Shown here piece after piece: positions 27,911-36,798 of a DNA stretch of 64,000 nt. The position numbers were made by a program, and so were the translations under genes. The first letter of the stretch is position 1; the number at the start of each line of letters is the position of its first letter. Location: NCBI GenBank assembly GCA_022651005.1, contig JALCQD010000001.1, positions 434,001 to 498,000 on the forward strand, given 5' to 3'. The notes under the pieces are model-generated. The model did not search any database. It saw only the letters and a program-made list of their open reading frames with translations, and had not been told where the DNA came from. This DNA is from Bifidobacteriaceae bacterium. Its GTDB lineage: Bacteria; Actinomycetota; Actinomycetes; Actinomycetales; Bifidobacteriaceae.

Positions 27911-29404
27911 GTGGATCTGTTCCGCAAAAAAAGCGTCAAGGACGCCATCGCTGAATCAACTCCGCTGCGCCGCACCATGCGCACGGTGGATCTCACACTG
28001 CTGGGTATCGGCGCCATTATTGGTACCGGCATCTTCGTGCTCACCGGCAAGGGTGCACTCACCGCCGGTCCGGCGCTGTCCCTGGCCTTCCTCCTCGCCG
28101 CCATCTGCTGCGGTTTTGCGGGCCTGTGCTACGCGGAATTCGCCTCCATGGTGCCTGTATCGGGATCTGCTTACTCGTACTCCTATATTGCGTTCGGCGA
28201 GCTCATCGCCTTTGTCATCGGATGGGATCTCATCCTCGAGTACGCGCTGCAGGCGGCCACCGTGAGCGCGGGCTGGTCCGGGTATTTCGTCAAACTCCTC
28301 GAGGGCTTCGGCATCAACTTCCCTGTGGAGCTCACGGCCGCCTACGGCACCACGCCCGGCGTCACCACGTATTTCAACCTGCCCGGCTTCATCATCGTGC
28401 TGGTCATCACATGGATTCTGTCCATCGGCATCAATCAGACCAAGAAGACCAACGACATCATGGTCATTGTGAAGATCGCCATCATTCTGCTCTTCATCGT
28501 CTGCGTGGTCTGGTACGTCAAGCCCTCCAATTGGAAACCCTTCTCCCCCTACGGCTGGTACTCCTTCAAGGCCGGCTCCACCACGCCCATGGGCATCATC
28601 CCCGCAGCGTCCATCGTGTTCTTCAGCTTCATCGGCTTTGACGCCGTCTCCTCGTCAGCGGAAGAGACCATCGAGCCCAACAAGACACTGCCCCGCGGCA
28701 TTCTGTGGTCGCTCGGCATCTCTACCGTGCTCTACATCGTGATGACGCTCATCATGACTGGCGTCGTCCCCTTCAAGGAATTCGCCAACTTCATCAACGC
28801 CCCGGTGGCAGGAGTCATCGAAAAGACCGGTATGAATTGGCTCGCGCTCATCGTCGATTTCGGCGCCATCCTCGGCATGACAACGGTGATTTTGGTTCAG
28901 CTTTACGGCCAATCCCGCATCTCCTACGCCATGAGCCGCGACGGTCTGTTCCCCAAGTTCTTTGGTGAGGTGCATCCAAAGTTCCGCACACCGTGGAAGG
29001 GAACGTGGTTCTTCGGCCTGCTCACCGCGGTCGCGGGTGGTTTCATCAACATCAACATCCTGTTCGAGCTGGTGAACATCGGAACCCTGTCGGCTTTCAT
29101 CATCGTGTCGGCGGGCGTCATTTGGATGCGTCACACACAGCCGGAAGCTCATCGTGGCTTCCGCGCCCCCGGTGTTCCCGTGACGCCGCTTATTTCGATC
29201 GTGTTCTGCTTCGTCCTCATCGCAGGCCTCAACTGGGAGACCTGGGTGCGCTTCGCAGTGTGGTTTGCGCTCGGTCTAGTGGTGTATTTCGCCTACTCGC
29301 GCAGGCACTCGAAGCTGGGAATGGTGGGCTCGGGAGATGACTCCGTCCAGGCGGGATTAGGCGGTTCCGATTCCGACGCCAGCGAGCTCAAGCCGGTTCT
29401 CTAG
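27911..29404 (+). CDS. APC-family (cationic) amino-acid permease
   Basis: A 497-aa secondary transporter with 12 or more hydrophobic segments. The helix-1 signature LLGIGAIIGTGIFVLTGKGA and FSFIGFDAVSSSAEETIEPNKTLPRGI (helix 6-loop) place it in the CAT/YfnA branch. GTG 27911 is preceded by GGAGG 8 bases upstream and begins VDLFRKKSVKDA, a typical start of the family. Upstream in-frame codons cover the alr promoter region and look non-coding. The last four bases (CTAG) are shared with the stop codon of the convergent GntR gene. Confidence 0.92.
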   Translation: MDLFRKKSVKDAIAESTPLRRTMRTVDLTLLGIGAIIGTGIFVLTGKGALTAGPALSLAFLLAAICCGFAGLCYAEFASMVPVSGSAYSYSYIAFGELIAFVIGWDLILEYALQAATVSAGWSGYFVKLLEGFGINFPVELTAAYGTTPGVTTYFNLPGFIIVLVITWILSIGINQTKKTNDIMVIVKIAIILLFIVCVVWYVKPSNWKPFSPYGWYSFKAGSTTPMGIIPAASIVFFSFIGFDAVSSSAEETIEPNKTLPRGILWSLGISTVLYIVMTLIMTGVVPFKEFANFINAPVAGVIEKTGMNWLALIVDFGAILGMTTVILVQLYGQSRISYAMSRDGLFPKFFGEVHPKFRTPWKGTWFFGLLTAVAGGFININILFELVNIGTLSAFIIVSAGVIWMRHTQPEAHRGFRAPGVPVTPLISIVFCFVLIAGLNWETWVRFAVWFALGLVVYFAYSRRHSKLGMVGSGDDSVQAGLGGSDSDASELKPVL

Positions 29405-30165
29405 GCGGCGTCCGCGAGCGCGTCCGCCACTTCCTCCACGATGAGTCGCATGGAGGCGCGTGCCTCTTCCGGGTCTCCCTTCCACACACCGTGTGCCGCC
29501 GCGATATGTGCGGCCATGGCCTCTGGGCGTGGGGCGCTCGGGTACATTCCCAGCTCGACGCGACCCTTGAGAATGGTGGAAATCGTATCGGAGAGGGCGG
29601 CGAAAAGCTCGTTGCCGGAATTCTTCAGCAGAAGTGAGTGGAACCGAATATCCAACTCGTGGAAGTGAGCGAGATCCCCCTTATCGGCTGCCTGCTTCAT
29701 TTCATCTGCCAGAAGCGGCATCATGGCACGCACGTCAAGCTTTGCATTCTTGGCGGCAAGCCCTGCGGCCACCGGTTCCACCGCCTGCCGTAACTGCGTA
29801 AGAGACAAGAGTTGTGCCTTGCGTCGACGAGAGCTGAGCTTCCACTTGATCACCTGCGAATCAAGCGACGACCACTCGGAGACCTTCTGGGCGATGAGTC
29901 CCACCCTGCGACGCACTTCCACCACGTGCATGGATTCAAGCGTCTTGGCGGATTCGCGCGCAACGGTGCGCGATACTCCGAAGCGATCCTGAATCCCCTC
30001 GAGAGTAACAGCCGAACCCGGCTTCCATCGTCCGTCGAGAATATCGACCGCGAGAGCACGAGAAATGGCGCGATTCATGGGTTCCTTTGCATTGAACACC
30101 ACCGTTGCCGCAGCCACATCCTTTTGTAGCGAGTCATCCTGTGAGCCCGTTTCTCGTGGCTGCAT
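29401..30165 (-). CDS. FadR-subfamily GntR regulator, probably of gluconate genes
   Basis: A 254-aa regulator with a GntR winged helix (GSAVTLEGIQDRFGVSRTVARESAKTLESMHVVEVRRRVG, about residues 50-95) and an FCD domain containing the ligand-site DIRFHSLLLKNSGNELFAAL and AHIAAAHGVWKGD. A near-perfect palindrome 24 bases upstream of its start is probably its own operator. The nearby gntK-gntP-gnd genes on the other strand are the likely targets. The start at ATG 30165 has only a weak ribosome-binding site. Confidence 0.88.
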   Translation of the reverse strand: MQPRETGSQDDSLQKDVAAATVVFNAKEPMNRAISRALAVDILDGRWKPGSAVTLEGIQDRFGVSRTVARESAKTLESMHVVEVRRRVGLIAQKVSEWSSLDSQVIKWKLSSRRRKAQLLSLTQLRQAVEPVAAGLAAKNAKLDVRAMMPLLADEMKQAADKGDLAHFHELDIRFHSLLLKNSGNELFAALSDTISTILKGRVELGMYPSAPRPEAMAAHIAAAHGVWKGDPEEARASMRLIVEEVADALADAA

Positions 30166-30188
30166 CGTTCCATCCCGTCATCGTCATT

Positions 30189-30209
30189 TCATATGAAAAT
30201 TTCATATGA
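30189..30209. promoter_or_regulatory. 21-bp palindromic operator upstream of the GntR gene
   Basis: TCATATGAAA (30189-30198), one central base, then TTTCATATGA (30200-30209): a perfect 10-1-10 inverted repeat placed in the promoter of the regulator gene. Its form and position fit an autoregulatory GntR/FadR operator. Confidence 0.65.
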
Positions 30210-30271
30210 CTATTTCATTCACTGGTAACAGGATATCTCATGGCTTCCACACCATGACGAGAGACGAGACT

Positions 30272-30994
30272 TCAGCGCGAGCGCTGGTCTCCTCCCACCT
30301 CTGCGATGCCTTCATAGAATTGCTGCCTGCCCATGCGATCTAAATCCGTGAGCACCACCAAATGGTGACCGCGCACGTCCAGCGCTTGGGGCTCCACGCA
30401 CAGCGTTGCCGCACGGTCCTCCAGGAAGCGGATATCGGCATCGGCGTCAGGGGTTCGTACTGCGGGATCCACGTCGGCGTCATCGTCGGCGTCAGGTGTG
30501 AGCGATGGATCCTCCACCTGATTCGAGATTGAAAAATCGTAGATAAAAACGCGCTGTGGCAACTGATCCGAAGATCCCGCAGGAACCGAAATATATTCGT
30601 ACGCAGCAAGGTCGCCATAGGAGCGGTCAATTTTCAGATAGTTGCTGATGATGCCATCTTCGGCCGCATCGAACGGAGGCTAATCCCATGCAATATCGAT
30701 CCCGAGTCGCTCCGCCTCCTGCTGAGCCGTCTCCCCTGATTCTGCCGTGCCATTTACCGCGAGACGCTGCAGGCCGAGCCCCGGAACGAAGCGGGCGTCC
30801 AATCGCCTTGCGAGCTGAGAGAGCTTTTTGACGGAGTCTTGCCTCAGCGCCAGCACCGCGTATAGCCACCGACCGTGTTTCACCGCAGAGGAACGGCCAC
30901 GAGCCGACACGAGCCAGATGACAATAGCGAGAAGCACGACGACGCCCACGGCGATCAGCACGAGAGATTCCCACGACAACAGTGGAGACTGCAT
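30272..30994 (-). pseudogene. membrane-anchored protein of unknown family split by an in-frame amber codon
   Basis: From ATG 30994 (AAGGAGG upstream) a 104-residue reading frame starts with a membrane anchor (LVLIAVGVVVLLAIVIWLV, about residues 11-29) and a basic cytosolic segment, then stops at TAG 30682-30680. The same frame stays open for another 135 codons to a TGA at 30272 and reads as ordinary protein (NYLKIDRSYGDLAAYEYISVP, RVFIYDFSISNQVEDP, HHLVVLTDLDRMGRQQFYEG). This implies one gene of about 240 codons with a nonsense mutation. An Asp/Ala/Pro-rich stretch lies in the second part. I do not recognise the family. It sits between the gluconate regulator and gntK. Confidence 0.75.
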
Positions 30995-31113
30995 CGGAAC
31001 CTCCTTCAGCGATATTGAGCACGAAGAGTCACGCACATTGGCGCATCATCAGTCCTCAGGATATCCCTTGACTCTAACGTGAGGCACCTCTCATTATTCG
31101 TAGTACTTTTAGT

Positions 31114-31143
31114 TTGACAAATATGTTTATTGACTTGTACTCT
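31114..31143 (+). promoter_or_regulatory. putative sigma-70-type promoter of gntK
   Basis: TTGACA at 31114-31119 and TACTCT at 31138-31143 are separated by 18 bases in an AT-rich patch, about 50 bases ahead of the gntK start. The region is notably AT-rich compared with its surroundings. Confidence 0.5.
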
Positions 31144-31190
31144 TTTCTTAGACAAAAACGACAAAGCCGTCGAGTAAACAAGGAGCAATA

Positions 31191-31730
31191 ATGAGTATTC
31201 ACGTCGTAGTGATGGGTGTTGCAGGATCAGGAAAATCAACGGTGGCGGAAGCCATTCGCGATCGTCTGGGGTACTTCATGGCCGAGGGCGACGATTTCCA
31301 TCCCCAAGCAAACATCGAAAAGATGTCACACGGCATTCCCCTGACCGACGAGGACCGCTGGCCCTGGCTGCGCGTCATCAACAGCTGGATGGTGGCACGC
31401 GAGGCTCTCGGCGAGAACACCGTGGTGTCAAGCTCTGCCCTCAAGAGGTCCTACCGCGATGTGTTGAGCGAAAACGTGGACGTGTTCTTCCTTCATCTTT
31501 CAGGCTCTCAGGAACTCATCCAGTCGCGCCTGTCGGCACGCAAGGGCCACTTCATGCCGCCCGCGCTGCTGCCAAGCCAGTTCGCTGATCTTGAACCTCT
31601 CTCCCCCGACGAAAACGGAGTTGCCATCTCCATCGAAGGCGATATGGAAGAGATGACGGACCGCGCAGTCGAGGCCGTTCGCGTCTACGCAGAGAAAGTC
31701 TTCGCCCAGCAAGAGCAAGAGAAGAAGTAA
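31191..31730 (+). CDS. gntK: gluconokinase
   Basis: Phosphorylates D-gluconate to 6-phosphogluconate with ATP. The 179-aa protein has the P-loop GVAGSGKST at residues 9-17 and the family pattern AEGDDFHPQANIEKMSHGIPLTDEDRWPWL, SSSALKRSYRDVL and ARKGHFMPPALLPSQFADLEPL. It opens the gntK-gntP-gnd cluster, which together imports, phosphorylates and oxidatively decarboxylates gluconate. The start ATG follows AAGGAGCAATA. Confidence 0.95.
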   Translation: MSIHVVVMGVAGSGKSTVAEAIRDRLGYFMAEGDDFHPQANIEKMSHGIPLTDEDRWPWLRVINSWMVAREALGENTVVSSSALKRSYRDVLSENVDVFFLHLSGSQELIQSRLSARKGHFMPPALLPSQFADLEPLSPDENGVAISIEGDMEEMTDRAVEAVRVYAEKVFAQQEQEKK

Positions 31731-31858
31731 GCAGTAAGTCTGTTCGTCACCGGATCGCAGCCGATCCGCCCGCGCTTCCAGCGCCTCACGCAGTACAAGC
31801 GAAATAACGAGTATCCACCGCGTCGGCACCCGGCGCGCATCACACCAAAGAAGGCACG

Positions 31859-33211
31859 ATGAACCTCATCCTCGCTGCAGTTTTGGGCATTGCAGTCATT
31901 GTTCTGCTCATTGTCTGGCTCAAAGTCCACCCATTCCTCGCCCTGCTCCTCGGCTCGGCAACCACCGCCGTCGTGGCAGGCGTCCCTTATATGCAAATGC
32001 TCGACAGCTTCGCCAAGGGAGTCGGCGCCACCATCGGCACCAACACCGCAAGCTCGGTCGGCATCCTCATTGTGTTGGGCGGCGTCATAGGAACGCTCCT
32101 GATGAAAACGGGAGGCGCCGACGTCATCGTCGACACCATCACCTCGAAGACGAGCGCCAAGGTTCTGCCGTGGGCCATGGCCGCCGTCGCCTTCATCATC
32201 GGCATCCCGATGTTCTTCGAAATCGGCGTCGTCATCCTCATCCCTGTCGTCATGATGATCGCAAAGCGCTCCAAGCAGCCTGTGGTCCTCCTCGGCATTC
32301 CTGCTCTTGCAGGCCTGTCTGCGCTCCACGCTTTCGTCCCCCCGCACCCCGGTCCACTCGCCGCCATCAGCAACATCGGCGGCGCCAACGTCGGTCTGGT
32401 TCTGGGTCTCGGCCTCCTCGTCGCCATCCCCTCCGTCGTCATTGCCGGTCCGTTCCTGGGTCACTACATGGCAAAGTGGGTTCCAATTACGGCCGACCAA
32501 ATCAAGATTCTCGACGCCGACAAGGGCTCCGAAGCACTCGAAAAGAAGCCATCCTTCGGCAATGCCATCTCCGTGATCCTCCTGCCGGTGGTTCTCATGC
32601 TGCTGGCAACCGTGGTGGAACTTCTGGGCTACAACAAGGCGGGAGTTGGCATGTTCATCTCCTTCCTCGGCACCCCGCTCATCGCCCTCCTCGTGACGCT
32701 CATCGTGGGCATCTTCTCGCTCGGCGTGGCACAGGGTCACAAGGGCTCGGAAATCAACGGCATCTTCGGCAAGGCCATCGAATCCGTGGGCGGCATTCTG
32801 CTCATCGTGGCAGCCGGCGGCGGCTTCAAGCAGACGCTGGTTGATTCCGGAATCGACAAGGTCATTGCCTCGGGCATCTCCGACGCCAACATGAACCCGC
32901 TGTTCGCGGCGTGGCTCGTAGCGGTCCTCATCCGCCTGGCAACCGGTTCCGCAACAGTGGCAACCGTGACAGCCTCGGGACTGGTGGCACCTCTCGCCGC
33001 TGGCATGAGCCCCGCGCATCTCGCACTCATGGTGCTGGCCATCGGCGCCGGCTCCATCTTCCTCTCCCACGTCAACGACGCCGGCTTCTGGCTGGTGAAA
33101 GAATACTTCGGTATGACCGTGAAGCAGACCTTCATGACCTGGTCTCTCATGGAAACCGTGCTCTCCGTCGTGGGATTCGTCCTCGTCTTCCTGCTCTCGT
33201 TGGTGTTGTAA
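31859..33211 (+). CDS. gntP: gluconate:proton symporter GntP family
   Basis: A 450-aa inner-membrane transporter with at least a dozen hydrophobic segments. Family markers are LKVHPFLALLLGSA, PMFFEIGVVILIPVV, HAFVPPHPGPLAAISNIGGANVG and LSHVNDAGFWLVKEYFGMTVKQTF. It follows gntK after 128 bases with no obvious terminator and precedes gnd, so its substrate is almost certainly gluconate. Confidence 0.95.
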   Translation: MNLILAAVLGIAVIVLLIVWLKVHPFLALLLGSATTAVVAGVPYMQMLDSFAKGVGATIGTNTASSVGILIVLGGVIGTLLMKTGGADVIVDTITSKTSAKVLPWAMAAVAFIIGIPMFFEIGVVILIPVVMMIAKRSKQPVVLLGIPALAGLSALHAFVPPHPGPLAAISNIGGANVGLVLGLGLLVAIPSVVIAGPFLGHYMAKWVPITADQIKILDADKGSEALEKKPSFGNAISVILLPVVLMLLATVVELLGYNKAGVGMFISFLGTPLIALLVTLIVGIFSLGVAQGHKGSEINGIFGKAIESVGGILLIVAAGGGFKQTLVDSGIDKVIASGISDANMNPLFAAWLVAVLIRLATGSATVATVTASGLVAPLAAGMSPAHLALMVLAIGAGSIFLSHVNDAGFWLVKEYFGMTVKQTFMTWSLMETVLSVVGFVLVFLLSLVL

Positions 33212-33269
33212 GGAACAGTTGCAAGAAACACCGCACCCTATAAGAGCACTTTTCTGAAAGGAATACATC

Positions 33270-34151
33270 ATGAAGATCGGAATGATTGGCCTGGGCCGCA
33301 TGGGCGGCAACATGGCAACACGCCTGCGCAACGGCGGACACACGGTTGTGGGCTACGACCGTTCGCCAGAATCGGAACGCGACGTCGACAGCCTCGAGGC
33401 TCTTGTCTCAGCTCTCGACGGTGAAACCCCACGCGTCGTATGGGTAATGGTCCCCGCCGGCACTCCGACCGCTGCCACCATCGCCTCACTGGCAACCCTG
33501 CTGGATGATGGAGACATCGTCATCGATGGCGGCAACTCCAAGTACACCGACGACGCGCGCTCCGCGGAAGTGCTGGCAGCTCACGGCGTTCACTTCGTGG
33601 ACGTCGGCGTCTCAGGTGGCGTCTGGGGCATCACGAACGGCTATGCTCTCATGGCAGGCGGCGACGCCGCTGACTTCGAGACCATTCGGCCAATTCTCGA
33701 GACGCTCAAACCCGAAGGCGACTCCGGACTCGTTCTCGCGGGCGGTGTGGGAGCCGGGCACTTTGCCAAGATGGTGCACAACGGCATCGAATACGGCATG
33801 ATGCAGGCCTTTGGAGAGGGATTCAGTACTCTCACAGCGAGCGACATCATTGACAACCCCGCAGCCGTTCTTGACTCCTGGCGCGAGGGATCCGTCATCA
33901 AGTCGTGGCTGTTGGATCTCCTGTCGGATTCACTCAAAAAGGATCCCGAGCTCGAGAGCTACCCGCCGGTTGCCGATGAATCCGGCGAAGCCAAGTGGAT
34001 GGTGGAGGCAGCGCTGGAACTCGGCGTCCCCGTGCCCGCAACCGTGGCATCGCTCTTCGCGCGTCAGGTGTCCCGTGGCAACGGAGACGACACCCTGCGC
34101 GCCGTGACCGCCATGCGAGCCCAGTTCGGAGGCCACGTCACCAAGGCGTGA
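33270..34151 (+). CDS. gnd: 6-phosphogluconate dehydrogenase, NAD-type (YqeC/GndA-like)
   Basis: Oxidative decarboxylation of 6-phosphogluconate to ribulose-5-phosphate. At 293 aa it is the short, typically NAD-preferring form, not the 470-aa NADP enzyme. Seen are the Rossmann start MKIGMIGLGRMGGNMA, VIDGGNSKYTDD, the substrate-site DVGVSGGVWG and the catalytic-lysine segment GAGHFAKMVHNGIEYG. GAAAGGAATACATC precedes the ATG. It closes the gluconate cluster and is followed by a strong terminator. Ribulose-5-phosphate would enter the pentose part of the bifid shunt. Confidence 0.94.
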   Translation: MKIGMIGLGRMGGNMATRLRNGGHTVVGYDRSPESERDVDSLEALVSALDGETPRVVWVMVPAGTPTAATIASLATLLDDGDIVIDGGNSKYTDDARSAEVLAAHGVHFVDVGVSGGVWGITNGYALMAGGDAADFETIRPILETLKPEGDSGLVLAGGVGAGHFAKMVHNGIEYGMMQAFGEGFSTLTASDIIDNPAAVLDSWREGSVIKSWLLDLLSDSLKKDPELESYPPVADESGEAKWMVEAALELGVPVPATVASLFARQVSRGNGDDTLRAVTAMRAQFGGHVTKA

Positions 34152-34176
34152 TCCTCACTGCTCACACCAGAGAACA

Positions 34177-34224
34177 AAAGGTGGCCGGCTGTCATCCACA
34201 ACGGGATGACAGCCGGCCACCTTT
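34177..34224. terminator. strong bidirectional terminator between gnd and metB
   Basis: A perfect 21-bp stem (34177-34197 with 34204-34224) and a 6-base loop, flanked by A-rich sequence on the left and T-rich on the right. It separates the rightward gluconate operon from the leftward transsulfuration genes. Confidence 0.9.
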
Positions 34225-34267
34225 ATTTTCGAAATACGGTTCGATAAAGCGCGATAACCCGCTCCGA

Positions 34268-35449
34268 CTACTTCACCTTCGCAAATGCCTGGTCGAGATC
34301 CGCAATGAGGTCATCAACATTCTCGATGCCCACGGAGAGACGCACGAGATTGCTCGGCACCGCGAGCGCCGTGCCCGCGACGGACGAATGCGTCATGGCG
34401 GCGGGGTGCTCAATGAGCGACTCCACCCCACCGAGCGATTCAGCGAGCGTGAAGAGCTGCGTTGCTCCTACGAAATCCTTCGCCGCCTGCTCTCCTGCCT
34501 TCAGCTGTGCGGAGACAACGCCTCCGAAGCCACCATGCATCTGACGAGCGGCAATGTCGTGGTCCTCATCAGATTCGAGACCCGGGTAATACACGCGCTC
34601 AATGTTCGGATTCTCTTCGAGGTAGCGGGCCACGGCGAGCGCGTTGGCGCTGTGACGCTGCACGCGCACGTCAAGTGTCTTCAGGCCTCGGATGGCAAGC
34701 CAGGAGTCAAAGGGGCCGGGAACAGCACCTGCTGCGTTCTGCAGGAAGGCGAGCTGCTCGTAGGCCTCGTCGTCGTTGGTGACGACGGCGCCGCCCACGG
34801 TGTCGGAGTGACCTCCGATGTACTTGGTGGTGGAGTACGCCACGAGATCGGCACCCTCATCGAGCGGGTGCTGAAGCGCTGGTGAGGCGAAGGTGTTGTC
34901 CACCACTACCTTGGTGCCGTGGGCGTGAGCCGCTGCGGCCGTGAACGCGATGTCGGTGATGCGCAGCAGCGGATTGCTCGGGGTTTCCACCCAGATGTAG
35001 GTGTAGGGCTTGCCGTTCGAGGAGTTTCCTCGGTCGAGAGCCTCTGTCACCGCCGCCTGATCAGTGATGTCGATGACGTCCACCGTGATGCCCCACGGCG
35101 CAAACACCTGGTGCATGAGGCGGTAGGTGCCGCCATACACGTCGTTGCCCAACAGCACGGAGTCGCCAGGAGTCAGGGTGGAGCGCAGCAACACGTCGAT
35201 GGCGGCAAGGCCGGAGGAGAACGACAGCGCGTGCTTTCCCCCTTCGACTGCGGCCAGCTGCGTGTCGAAGGCATCGCGCGTGGGATTGCCGGAGCGCGAA
35301 TACTCGTAGCCGTTGCGGCGCCCGCCCACGCCGTCTTGCTTGAAAGTGGAGGTTTGGAACAGCGGAACTACAACGGCCCCGGTTGTCGGGTCAGGTTCCT
35401 GCCCTGCATGGATGGCGGCGGTAGCGATAGCGCGTTGTGAATCAGTCAT
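34268..35449 (-). CDS. metB: cystathionine gamma-synthase/lyase (MetB-type PLP enzyme)
   Basis: A 393-aa Cys/Met-metabolism PLP enzyme. PLP is held by Lys209 in YSTTKYIGGHSD; other markers are YSRSGNPTRDAF, YGGTYRLMHQVF, WVETPSNPLLRITDI and SLGGVESLIEHPAAMTH. ATG 35449 has AAAGGA 7 bases upstream and begins TDSQRAIATAAIHAGQEP. It is 49 bases downstream of the cystathionine beta-synthase-like gene, so the pair can run transsulfuration. Synthase and lyase cannot be separated by eye; the context with a beta-synthase would fit either direction. Confidence 0.88.
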   Translation of the reverse strand: MTDSQRAIATAAIHAGQEPDPTTGAVVVPLFQTSTFKQDGVGGRRNGYEYSRSGNPTRDAFDTQLAAVEGGKHALSFSSGLAAIDVLLRSTLTPGDSVLLGNDVYGGTYRLMHQVFAPWGITVDVIDITDQAAVTEALDRGNSSNGKPYTYIWVETPSNPLLRITDIAFTAAAAHAHGTKVVVDNTFASPALQHPLDEGADLVAYSTTKYIGGHSDTVGGAVVTNDDEAYEQLAFLQNAAGAVPGPFDSWLAIRGLKTLDVRVQRHSANALAVARYLEENPNIERVYYPGLESDEDHDIAARQMHGGFGGVVSAQLKAGEQAAKDFVGATQLFTLAESLGGVESLIEHPAAMTHSSVAGTALAVPSNLVRLSVGIENVDDLIADLDQAFAKVK

Positions 35450-35498
35450 TTTGTTGTCCTTTTCTGTAATTTCGAAGTATGTGTGTGGTATTAAATCG

Positions 35499-36530
35499 TT
35501 ATGCCGCAACGTCCACGGCATGCGGCGTCGCCAGATAGGGCGTGAGATCGAGATCGTTATTGTCGACATCGAAGCCGTGCGAGCTCATCCAGTCATCATT
35601 GAAAATCTTGGAAAGGTAGCCTCGCCCTCCGTCTGGCAGCAGGATCACCATGAGCGCGTCGGCGGGGAGATCGCGCGCGGCCACAAGTCCAGCCGCCACT
35701 GCCATGCCGGAGGATCCACCAACGAGGAGGCCCTCAGTGGCGGCCAGCTTGCGCGTCATGGCGAAGGCGTCGGCGTCACTGACCTGAATGACCTGATCAA
35801 CGACGCTGCGGTCGTAGGCCTTGGGGAAGAAGTCCTCTCCCACGCCTTCCACCAGATAGGGGTGAACGTTTTCCTGGCCACCCGAGTAAATGGATCCTTC
35901 TGGATCGGCACCGATCACCGTGACGGCACCGGCCGAGGCTTCCTTGAGGAAGCGACCGGTACCCGAAATGGTGCCGCCCGTGCCAACGCCCGCAACGAAG
36001 TGCGTGACGCGATTGTCGGTGTCGTCCCAGATCTCGGGGCCCGTAGTGCGGTAGTGGCTTTCGGGGCCGTTCATGTTGGAATACTGGTTGGGTTTGTACG
36101 CGCCGGGAATTTCGGCGGCGAGGCGATCGGACACCGAATAGTACGACCGTGGATCGGAGGGCTCGACGTTCGTCGGCGCGACGACGACCTGCGCGCCATA
36201 GGCTCTCAACACTGCGCGCTTGGATTCCGACACCTTGTCTGGGACCACGAAAATGGTGCGGTAGCCACGCTGCTGGGCCACGAGGGCGAGGCCCACGCCC
36301 GTGTTGCCGCTCGTGGGTTCCACAATGGTGCCGCCGGGTGCGAGCTCGCCTGAGCGCTCGGCCGCATCGATGATGCGTACCGCGATGCGATCCTTGGAGG
36401 ATCCGCCGGGATTGAAATATTCCGCTTTGACGGCCACTGTAGCCGCGATGCCCGCTTCCGCCGTGACGTGGTTGAGCTGAATGAGCGGCGTGCGGCCGAT
36501 GGTGGAGATGATGTTGCGCGCGATTCTCAT
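35499..36530 (-). CDS. cystathionine beta-synthase/cysteine synthase (PLP beta-family)
   Basis: A 343-aa fold-type II PLP enzyme. The cofactor lysine is Lys46 in NPGGSSKDR, and the phosphate-binding loop is VAGVGTGGTISGTG. The stretch SDRLAAEIPGAYKPNQYSN followed by HYRTTGPEIW resembles cystathionine beta-synthases more than CysK, but the C-terminal regulatory CBS pair is absent. ATG 36530 begins MRIARNIISTIGRTPLI, the canonical start. It is the first gene of the leftward pair with metB. A short palindrome lies 83 bases upstream. Confidence 0.87.
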   Translation of the reverse strand: MRIARNIISTIGRTPLIQLNHVTAEAGIAATVAVKAEYFNPGGSSKDRIAVRIIDAAERSGELAPGGTIVEPTSGNTGVGLALVAQQRGYRTIFVVPDKVSESKRAVLRAYGAQVVVAPTNVEPSDPRSYYSVSDRLAAEIPGAYKPNQYSNMNGPESHYRTTGPEIWDDTDNRVTHFVAGVGTGGTISGTGRFLKEASAGAVTVIGADPEGSIYSGGQENVHPYLVEGVGEDFFPKAYDRSVVDQVIQVSDADAFAMTRKLAATEGLLVGGSSGMAVAAGLVAARDLPADALMVILLPDGGRGYLSKIFNDDWMSSHGFDVDNNDLDLTPYLATPHAVDVAA

Positions 36531-36612
36531 GATGTTCCGTTTCTGATGATGTGCTGAAATCGAATATCGCAACGGAATTAAGATGCACAGAATACTGAAA
36601 ATTACGACGAGA

Positions 36613-36627
36613 TGGTAAGAGTTACCA
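36613..36627. promoter_or_regulatory. 15-bp palindrome upstream of the cystathionine synthase operon
   Basis: TGGTAAGAGTTACCA is a 6-3-6 inverted repeat about 83-97 bases before the start codon of the first transsulfuration gene. The wider stem (GAGA...TCTC) could also form a hairpin. It is a candidate operator for sulfur regulation; no regulator gene is adjacent. No SAM riboswitch is recognisable in the 268-base leader region. Confidence 0.45.
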
Positions 36628-36798
36628 AGGTCTCATGACTGAAGATGAAATAAAACATTCTCTCGACGCAACCATGTGCAGAGCATAATTCACGTCGCGT
36701 GTGTGCGGCGTGATCAGCGACAACAACATGGGAATGCGTGCATGTGAGTGAGTGTAGCACCACAAAGTGTCGGCGTGTTGTACATGGGCCAAAACCCG

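Noticed and set aside
30680-30682. TAG read as an amino acid (pyrrolysine or suppressor recoding)
   Set aside because: TAG ends several intact genes here (purL, alr, coaX, the Fur-family gene) and no recoding signal is visible; a nonsense mutation is simpler.
31685-33343. A 552-codon open frame antisense to gntP
   Set aside because: Composition (Asp/Glu/His/Gly-rich) is that of a shadow frame; gntP on the other strand is unmistakable.
36531-36798. SAM riboswitch upstream of the cystathionine synthase gene
   Set aside because: No SAM-I/II/III-like conserved core is recognisable in the leader; only a short palindrome is present.
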